In this document: one piece after another, positions 27,625 to 32,044 of the stretch
How the letters are laid out: every line of letters starts with the position of its first letter
How positions within the stretch are numbered: position 1 is the first letter of the stretch
Assembly: GCA_021818715.1 (NCBI GenBank)
Contig: JAKATN010000012.1
Location: 1,326-33,369 of the forward strand
Length of the DNA stretch: 32,044 bases
Direction of reading: 5' to 3'
From: Thermoplasmata archaeon
GTDB lineage: Archaea > Thermoplasmatota > Thermoplasmata > Thermoplasmatales > Thermoplasmataceae
The notes under the pieces: model-generated
The model's input: the letters and a program-made list of their open reading frames with translations, nothing else
What the model was told of the DNA's origin: nothing
Databases searched by the model: none
Program-made: the position numbers and the translations under genes

Positions 27625-27640
27625 AGCCCTTTGCAGGGCT
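27625..27640 (-). terminator. Hairpin plus T-run terminator of the DUF4382 gene
   Basis: AGCCCT-TTGC-AGGGCT forms a perfect 6-bp stem. Read on the minus strand it is followed at once by CTTTTTTTAACCTTTTTTT. It starts about 45 bp after the stop codon of the minus-strand gene ending at 27685, a good position for transcription termination (T-runs are the archaeal signal; the hairpin is an extra). Confidence 0.65.
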
Positions 27641-27684
27641 GTTGAAGAATTTAATTTAATATGACCGGACTGGAGTGGTCTGAT

Positions 27685-28182
27685 CTAGGTCATGCTCATG
27701 CTCGCTGTTGGAGTAAAGGTCTTAGCCATCAGGTTCAGATCCTGCGTCAGGTTAAATTCTATTATGATGTTGGTGGTGGAGTGGGCTGACACCGTGAATG
27801 GTGTCACGATATCAACATACCCGTTGGCGGAGGTGAAGTTTACATGCTGTCCTCCCATGACGACTGTGACATTCACTATGGCAAGTTTAATCATGGTGTA
27901 GGTTCCGGCTTTCAGTGAAATACTGCCGAAGAGTGATGCATTTGTGGTGGTAAGATCCAGTATGTCTATTGTTTTCGCAGTTACGCTGAAATTCTGCCAA
28001 CCGGTGGAGTTGCTGTGTACATAGACATCCTTGAAGGTAATGTAAACCGCGGACGCACCTACAGGCGCATCAGCGACCTTCACATTAACCGTCCCGCCGT
28101 TGTCGAAAAATTCATAGTATATCAAAACCCCTGCGGCTATCACTATTACAGCGACAATTATTCCCAATATTTTGGAGTTCAT
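27685..28182 (-). CDS. Membrane-anchored DUF4382-type surface protein
   Basis: 165 aa. The N-terminal hydrophobic helix (ILGIIVAVIVIAAGVLIYYEF) is a signal anchor or uncleaved signal; the rest is an outward beta-sandwich-like domain. The pattern VNVKVADAPVGASAVYITF, KDVYVHSNSTGWQNF, IDILDLT, SISLKAGTYTMIKLAIV fits the DUF4382 family (VxDAPvd...VyVtfxxVxvh...LLxL...LxaGxYtqirL), found in archaeal and bacterial secreted proteins of unknown function. Several N-X-S/T sequons are present. A TATA-like GATTAAAG lies about 25 bp upstream of the ATG; a terminator follows the gene, so it is a single-gene unit. Confidence 0.78.
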   Translation of the reverse strand: MNSKILGIIVAVIVIAAGVLIYYEFFDNGGTVNVKVADAPVGASAVYITFKDVYVHSNSTGWQNFSVTAKTIDILDLTTTNASLFGSISLKAGTYTMIKLAIVNVTVVMGGQHVNFTSANGYVDIVTPFTVSAHSTTNIIIEFNLTQDLNLMAKTFTPTASMSMT

Positions 28183-28214
28183 TGTCCAATCAAGGAGGAA
28201 TGCTTTAATCTGAA

Positions 28215-28244
28215 TTGTGGTACAAACTCCTCATATCACCACAA
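28215..28244. promoter_or_regulatory. Inverted repeat in divergent promoter region (possible operator)
   Basis: TTGTGGT (28215-28221) and ACCACAA (28238-28244) form a perfect 7-bp inverted repeat with a 16-bp gap. It lies between the divergent DUF4382 gene and the Fpg/Nei-like gene, about 35-65 bp upstream of the former's start and upstream of a TATA-like TAATTAAAC (about 28259-28268) of the latter. It could bind a dimeric regulator; chance cannot be excluded. Confidence 0.4.
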
Positions 28245-28286
28245 AATGTGACCAAACCGTAATTAAACCTGCCGCACTTACAAACA

Positions 28287-29006
28287 GTGGAAGGGCCAGG
28301 GTCCAGAATAATATTCAGGAAGTTGCAGAGACATGCCGGAAGGGCTTTTCAACTGCAGCTTGATGGGAAGGACATCGGTTTGGCCAGCCTTTCAAGGGTT
28401 GCCATTTACGGAAAAAGGATTTACCTTACGTTAGGTGGCGATTCCTATTCCATATTCTTCGGGATGTTTGGGCGCTTCAGTGAAGGGCAAATTACAGGAA
28501 AAAAGAAGCCTGGAATGGTCCTTGCCAGCAGCGCAGCGACGCTCTCATTCTATGGTTGCTCCATTAAAAGGATCCCAACCGACAGTTATCTTGGGTTCAT
28601 AGACGAAAGCAGGGATTTGACCTCGGTGGAATTTGACCTGGAAAATACAGCAAATGAAGCTAAGAAAGCAGCATCGGATGACGATCTCATCTGTGACGTG
28701 CTTCTGGATCAGTCAATATTGCCCGGGTCTGGTAACATAATCAAGAACGAGGCTCTCTTTCGTTCTTCTATGCATCCAGCCAGGAAAATGGGATACATTA
28801 CTCTGGATGAATTGTACGGTCTTTTCAGGCAGGCACGTGAATTCTCCATGAAATGGGTTGAGGCATCTGAAAAGGGAGAGAAGATTTCTCCACTTTTAAC
28901 TGTATACGGAAAGAAGCACTGCATGATATGCGGCCGTCCGCTTATGAAAGAGAAGATGGGACTGGGCAACAGGCAGACCTATTGGTGCTCAATCTGCCAG
29001 AAATGA
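28287..29006 (+). CDS. Fpg/Nei-family DNA glycosylase-like protein lacking N-terminal proline
   Basis: 239 aa. The C-terminal half is typical: the helix-two-turn-helix region (CDVLLDQSILPGSGNIIKNE) and the zinc finger with Cys212, Cys215, Cys234, Cys237 and Arg229 (CMICGRPL, GNRQTYWCSICQ). The family removes oxidised bases using the alpha-amino group of an N-terminal Pro in (M)PEGP. Here the only start, GTG at 28287, gives MEGPGSRIIFRKLQ: the Glu and GP are kept but the Pro is missing. Other Fpg/Nei-like proteins without this Pro exist, and I do not know their activity. A TATA-like element lies about 25 bp upstream. It is most likely a DNA-binding repair protein; glycosylase activity is uncertain. 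Confidence 0.85.
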   Translation: MEGPGSRIIFRKLQRHAGRAFQLQLDGKDIGLASLSRVAIYGKRIYLTLGGDSYSIFFGMFGRFSEGQITGKKKPGMVLASSAATLSFYGCSIKRIPTDSYLGFIDESRDLTSVEFDLENTANEAKKAASDDDLICDVLLDQSILPGSGNIIKNEALFRSSMHPARKMGYITLDELYGLFRQAREFSMKWVEASEKGEKISPLLTVYGKKHCMICGRPLMKEKMGLGNRQTYWCSICQK

Positions 29007-29063
29007 TGAAGGCATTGTCAACAGGATCAGACTTAGCTTCTTAAGTATCAGATGCAAATATCA

Positions 29064-29069
29064 ACTGGA
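29064..29069 (+). promoter_or_regulatory. Ribosome binding site deciding the GTG start of the HTH_10 gene
   Basis: TGGAGGAT lies six bases before the GTG at 29077, an exact match to the archaeal anti-SD complement. It supports this start and shows that the gene has a leader, unlike most first genes here. Confidence 0.6.
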
Positions 29070-29076
29070 GGATCAC

Positions 29077-29709
29077 GTGCTGGAGATTGAGATTGAATTC
29101 AAGGTCCCGGTGAGCTGGATTGATGATCTGGTAAAAAGCCATTCAGCCAGAATAAAGGTCAGGGATATCAGAAAAACCAGCAAAGGGACAATGGACCTGA
29201 TAGAAGTCTTCTTCCCGGAAGGCAACGTCAAAGCAATGGCCGAGGATATTGAAAAATACCTGCCTGAGGAGAACAGTTCCCTGAAAGCATTTGATGATAA
29301 TCACGCCACAGCGATTGTTGACGCCGGGGATTGCCCTATATGCAGAAACATGCAGAACTGGGATCTGTTCCTGACTGAAGCTTTCACAGAAGGTAACGGG
29401 GACATGCTTATGCGCCTGCTTGTTCCTGACGATGCAACGGCAGTGAGCTTCCTGAAGAGGCTCGAAGATGACGGAGTCAAATTCAGGCTGGTTAAGAAAA
29501 GGAATCTCACAAGGAAGAGCGATCTTACCGCAAGACAGGAGTTTGTGGTGAGGACTGCCTTTGATCTGGGATTCTTCGATTATCCAAAGAAGGTCAACCT
29601 GGAGGGTCTTTCAGAAAGGTTGAATGTATCATTCGTCACTCTATCTGAAATACTCAGGAGGGCAGAAAAAAACATCATATCCTCGTACTTCAGGCAAAAA
29701 GGGGAATGA
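29077..29709 (+). CDS. Bat-type transcriptional regulator with HTH_10 domain
   Basis: 210 aa. The C-terminal ~60 residues are the bacterio-opsin-activator HTH domain: LTARQEFVVRTAFDLGFFDY, then VNLEGLSERLNVSFVTLSEI and LRRAEKNII, the standard LTxRQxExLxxAxxxGYFDxPR...LAxxLGIS..T layout. The N-terminal ~150 residues are an alpha/beta sensing domain of unclear ligand with one close Cys pair (CPIC, about residues 87-90) that could be redox- or metal-sensitive. In haloarchaea Bat-like proteins respond to light or oxygen; here the hemerythrin and NADH dehydrogenase genes are neighbours, so an oxygen/redox role is a guess. It is followed convergently by the hemerythrin gene. Confidence 0.85.
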   Translation: MLEIEIEFKVPVSWIDDLVKSHSARIKVRDIRKTSKGTMDLIEVFFPEGNVKAMAEDIEKYLPEENSSLKAFDDNHATAIVDAGDCPICRNMQNWDLFLTEAFTEGNGDMLMRLLVPDDATAVSFLKRLEDDGVKFRLVKKRNLTRKSDLTARQEFVVRTAFDLGFFDYPKKVNLEGLSERLNVSFVTLSEILRRAEKNIISSYFRQKGE

Positions 29710-29721
29710 ATTTAAGGTGCC

Positions 29722-30204
29722 TCACCTGACCTGCCGGCCAGCTGTTGAATTTTTTTCCAGCGCAAGAAGCTCGCACGCAGCCTCAGCGGCAGGATATAGA
29801 ATTTCCTCCTCAAGCTCCACATGATGCAGCAGGCTCCTCCCAATTTCTGCAGCTTTTTGGCTTGAACCGGATTCCTTAGCCGATGCAACTTTCTCAATAA
29901 TCTGGGCCATTTCCCGGTGCTCAGATATCATCTCTTCGGCATCGCCAATGAACTTCCTTGACGCTGATTCCAGATCATGAAACCCAACTTCACTCCGGGC
30001 AGTACTCCGCGATTTGAGGTAAGCCAATAGCGGTATCACGGTCTCCTCCTCCTTATCCAGGTGGTAGCTGAATATGGAAAGAATCTCACCGTATAGCTCT
30101 GCGACCTTCCCTTTGCCTGCCGCAATCTCCGACATCTGTTCCAACAGTTCGCTATGTTCCCTGTCAAGGAAACCTTCCATTTCTGTCATAAAATTGTAAT
30201 CCAT
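29722..30204 (-). CDS. Hemerythrin-like HHE-domain protein (complete ligand set)
   Basis: 160-aa four-helix protein with the expected di-iron ligands: His17 (REHSEL), His48 and Glu52 (SYHLDKEEE), His96 (ISEHREM), His127/128 and Glu132 (LLHHVELEEE). Such proteins bind O2 or handle NO/iron in the cytosol. The length is normal and there is no signal peptide. The ATG at 30204 lies about 27 bp from the centre of a dyad (30222-30241), whose core could be its TATA position. It is divergent from a second hemerythrin-like gene and convergent with the HTH_10 regulator. Confidence 0.85.
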   Translation of the reverse strand: MDYNFMTEMEGFLDREHSELLEQMSEIAAGKGKVAELYGEILSIFSYHLDKEEETVIPLLAYLKSRSTARSEVGFHDLESASRKFIGDAEEMISEHREMAQIIEKVASAKESGSSQKAAEIGRSLLHHVELEEEILYPAAEAACELLALEKNSTAGRQVR

Positions 30205-30221
30205 TCCGCTTATTCTGGGTT

Positions 30222-30241
30222 ATCCCGAAATACTTCGGGAT
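30222..30241. promoter_or_regulatory. Dyad 1, ATCCC-N10-GGGAT (perfect 8-bp arms)
   Basis: ATCCCGAA-ATAC-TTCGGGAT is a perfect inverted repeat whose centre (30231.5) is about 27 bp upstream of the minus-strand hemerythrin start, where a TATA box of a leaderless gene would sit. It shares half-sites and spacing with dyad 2. As RNA it would also make a stable hairpin in a longer 5' leader of the minus-strand gene. Confidence 0.68.
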
Positions 30242-30254
30242 GCAGAAACAAGAC

Positions 30255-30274
30255 ATCCCTATATTTTAAGGGAT
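30255..30274. promoter_or_regulatory. Dyad 2, ATCCC-N10-GGGAT around a TATA box
   Basis: ATCCCT-ATATTTTA-AGGGAT; the N10 core TATATTTTAA is a good TATA box, about 45 bp upstream of the plus-strand hemerythrin start (a leader of about 20 nt). Half-sites and 10-bp gap equal those of dyad 1; centres are 33 bp apart, about three helical turns. Confidence 0.68.
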
Positions 30275-30309
30275 TACTGACATGCCATGTTTCACGCTTC
30301 TAGTTTTGT

Positions 30310-30729
30310 ATGGTGAAGATGATCAGCAGGGCAGAAGAAGAATTTACAGTTTTTGCTGAGAAGTACAACAATAGCTGGCAGAACGAGGGGCGCGCTTTCC
30401 TGGAACTGCAGGACCAGGTGCTTGAGCATTCGATTCATGAGGATGAAATTGTGGCGCCGCTTGCGGAAAATTTAGGAAATTCTCTTACGGGAAAAACAGG
30501 AGTGATTTCGGGGCGAGGGGGATCGACGTGCGAATTTTACACCCGGGATCGGTGCCCGGATAATGATCACGAGGAACTGAGGCGTGGGCTTTCCAGTTAC
30601 ACAGGGAATGCTCAAGCATACCGTTTCCGGATGATCATCAGCAGGCATGCGAAATTTGAAGGGATGATGCTGAAACTGGCACCAGCGTACTCTGTAATGA
30701 TCCCCTCTGACAAATTTGTAAAGGAGTGA
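30310..30729 (+). CDS. Divergent hemerythrin-like (HHE) protein
   Basis: 139 aa, helical. Three of the four ligand helices can be matched: LEHSIHEDEIVAPLAENL (His40/His43 with following Glu), NDHEELRRGL (His87) and ISRHAKFEGMMLKLAP (His113, Glu117). The His expected in the first helix is absent, so iron binding may be altered. A Gly-rich, Cys-containing loop (about residues 60-82; Cys74 and Cys82) replaces the usual short connection. Start at the ATG 30310 (or the ATG three codons later). It is followed by the NADH dehydrogenase gene after 6 bp, in an operon. A paralogue lies divergently across the shared promoter. Confidence 0.72.
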   Translation: MVKMISRAEEEFTVFAEKYNNSWQNEGRAFLELQDQVLEHSIHEDEIVAPLAENLGNSLTGKTGVISGRGGSTCEFYTRDRCPDNDHEELRRGLSSYTGNAQAYRFRMIISRHAKFEGMMLKLAPAYSVMIPSDKFVKE

Positions 30730-30735
30730 CATGCT

Positions 30736-32043
30736 ATGGGGACTGAAAACACCTGGATGAAGAATGGCAAAGAATCAAGGCGCATAAAGGTGGTTGTGCT
30801 TGGTGCAGGATTTGCTGGGTCATCATTTATAAACTCATTCAAAGGTAAGCTAAAGGGTAAGGACAGGCGCCGCATCGATCTTACTGTAATTGACGGCAAT
30901 TCCTATCATCTGTTCGCCCCGCTTCTATACCAGGTGGCTACTGGCAGCGTCCGCGACCGGCACATCTCCGCCCCACTCAATACTACAGCGGAAAGGAAAA
31001 AATTCAGGTTCATTAAATCGACAGTACTTCGGGTTTCCCCAGAGAGGAACCAGGTTATAACAACGACAGGAGTTGTTGGTTACGATTACCTGGTTGTCGC
31101 ACTTGGCGCTGAAAATAACAACTTCGGTATACCAGGGGTGGAGGAATATTCGGTTCCCCTGAAGAGTCTGCAAGATGGCAGGACGATAAGGGAAAGGCTG
31201 TTTAACTCGCTTATCCCTGAGAAGAATGCGCTTGGTAATGGTGTTGGGGTCCTTTCGCCGGTGAACTTTGTGATTGTTGGTGGCGGGGCTACAGGTGTGG
31301 AACTGGCCGCCTCCATGTCAGATCAGGTCATGGCGTTCTCAAGAAAGGCAGGCGTTAGGCATGACGGCATCAACATCTTTCTTCTGGAAGCTCAGGATCG
31401 CCTGGTAAGGGATGCGCCTCAGGAAGTATCTGATAGGCTGATGTCTGATATGGCACGCAGGGGGGTCAAGGTTAGACTCAATACCAGGATCATAAGGTTA
31501 GGGAGAAATGGCGTCGAACTTCAGAATGGAGGCTTCATAGAAACTGAGAATGTCTTCTGGGCGGCAGGAGTCAGGAATGGAAAAATAATAACTGAATTCG
31601 GCGGGAATCACGTTGAAAAGGTTCATGGGAGGATAGTAGTGGACAATTTCCTTAGAGTACCAGCGTTCAGCAATGTGTTCGTGCTTGGGGACAACGCACT
31701 GGCCAAAGACGCGACCAGCAATAACCCGGTCCCACAGACGGCTGCTGCTGCAGTGCAGGAGGGAAAATTCGCCGGGAAGCATCTGGCCTCGATCATAGGC
31801 GAAAAGATGAACTCTCATGGTTTCAGATACAGGGATACCGGATTAATGGTTGCCACCGGATCATACAGTGCAGTTTGCATGTTTCCAGGAGGGATCATCC
31901 TTTCAGGTTTTGGGGGCTGGATCATTTGGCACGCAGTGCACCTGTTTAAGTTGGATACGGTGAGAAACAAGATATCGGTAATGGCAGACTGGGCACTTCG
32001 GGATCGATTGATGCGAAATATGGCGGGACCCGGGTTGAACTGA
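30736..32043 (+). CDS. ndh: Type II NADH dehydrogenase (NDH-2-like flavoprotein)
   Basis: 435-aa FAD-dependent pyridine nucleotide oxidoreductase that probably passes electrons from NADH to quinone at the inner face of the membrane without pumping protons. The FAD site VVVLGAGFAGSSF near residue 20, NDH-2-type YHLFAPLLYQVATGSV, YDYLVVALGAENNNFGIPG, the NADH site FVIVGGGATGVELAASM, VFWAAGV, the second FAD motif NVFVLGDNALA and PQTAAAAVQEG are in order. The C-terminus (GGIILSGFGGWIIWHAVHL) is hydrophobic/amphipathic and likely docks to the membrane, as in NDH-2. A good ribosome binding site (AAGGAGTGA) overlaps the preceding stop. Quinone as acceptor is inferred; sulfide:quinone reductase is less likely because no SQR Cys pair is seen. 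It ends one base before the window end. Confidence 0.9.
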   Translation: MGTENTWMKNGKESRRIKVVVLGAGFAGSSFINSFKGKLKGKDRRRIDLTVIDGNSYHLFAPLLYQVATGSVRDRHISAPLNTTAERKKFRFIKSTVLRVSPERNQVITTTGVVGYDYLVVALGAENNNFGIPGVEEYSVPLKSLQDGRTIRERLFNSLIPEKNALGNGVGVLSPVNFVIVGGGATGVELAASMSDQVMAFSRKAGVRHDGINIFLLEAQDRLVRDAPQEVSDRLMSDMARRGVKVRLNTRIIRLGRNGVELQNGGFIETENVFWAAGVRNGKIITEFGGNHVEKVHGRIVVDNFLRVPAFSNVFVLGDNALAKDATSNNPVPQTAAAAVQEGKFAGKHLASIIGEKMNSHGFRYRDTGLMVATGSYSAVCMFPGGIILSGFGGWIIWHAVHLFKLDTVRNKISVMADWALRDRLMRNMAGPGLN

Positions 32044-32044
32044 A

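Noticed and set aside
30222-30241. Reading dyad 1 as an intrinsic terminator
   Set aside because: It lies upstream of both divergent genes and no T-run follows on either strand.

Overview
This window looks like a chromosomal segment of an archaeon of the order Thermoplasmatales (Ferroplasma/Thermoplasma relatives); the genus cannot be fixed from the sequence alone. The evidence is the archaeal information-processing genes (RpoD, S13/S4/S11, S8e, SRP19, PriL, aIF1A, RNase P Rpp21, RIO1, Dim2), a tricorn F1-like proline iminopeptidase, a fused alkyltransferase/endonuclease V of the kind described in Ferroplasma acidarmanus, and the promoter layout. First genes of transcription units usually have an A/T-rich TATA-like element about 25-30 bp before the start codon and no clear Shine-Dalgarno site, as expected for leaderless mRNAs. 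Internal operon genes often show a GGAG/GGTG-type site and overlap their neighbours by a few bases.

Layout. 1-1143: 3' part of a membrane-anchored YVTN beta-propeller surface protein with two identical 126-bp repeats. 1144-1761: a decayed IS5-like transposase. 1762-6260: AGT-endonuclease V fusion, divergent from a 12-TM MMPL/RND exporter, then a small unknown protein. 6257-8427 (minus): queE-pyrC-rnp4. 8584-10676 (plus): Xaa-Pro peptidase and primase large subunit. 10671-12261 (minus): two unknown proteins, then S8e-SRP19. 12324-16443 (plus): DUF357 protein, then the rps13-rps4-rps11-rpoD-nadK-JAMM operon. 16513-19779 (minus): a methylcitrate-cycle set prpD-prpB-prpC. 19862-21758: F1-type peptidase convergent with a Taw2/Trm5-family tRNA-modification enzyme. 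21811-22566: a surface protein. 22597-25410: hemL-hemC-hemD. 25408-27250 (minus): aIF1A-rio1-dim2 followed by initiator tRNA-Met. 27685-32043: DUF4382 surface protein, Fpg/Nei-like protein, HTH_10 regulator, two divergent hemerythrin-like proteins and a type II NADH dehydrogenase.

How the parts fit. Most of the window is housekeeping: translation and ribosome assembly, replication, tRNA modification, pyrimidine and tetrapyrrole synthesis. Two blocks look metabolic and accessory: propionyl-CoA disposal by the methylcitrate cycle, and an O2/redox block (hemerythrins plus NDH-2, next to a Bat-type regulator).

The most interesting signals are: (1) two ATCCC-N10-GGGAT dyads, 33 bp centre to centre, each overlapping a likely TATA position in the shared promoter of the two hemerythrin genes; (2) a rio1 gene whose conserved N-terminus lies upstream of any usable start and could be reached only with a 1-nt frame change; (3) a translation-initiation locus in which the tRNAi-Met 3' end overlaps the hemD stop codon; (4) DNA-repair proteins with altered catalytic residues (AGT-EndoV and the Fpg/Nei-like protein). 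I found no CRISPR array, phage or obvious defence system.
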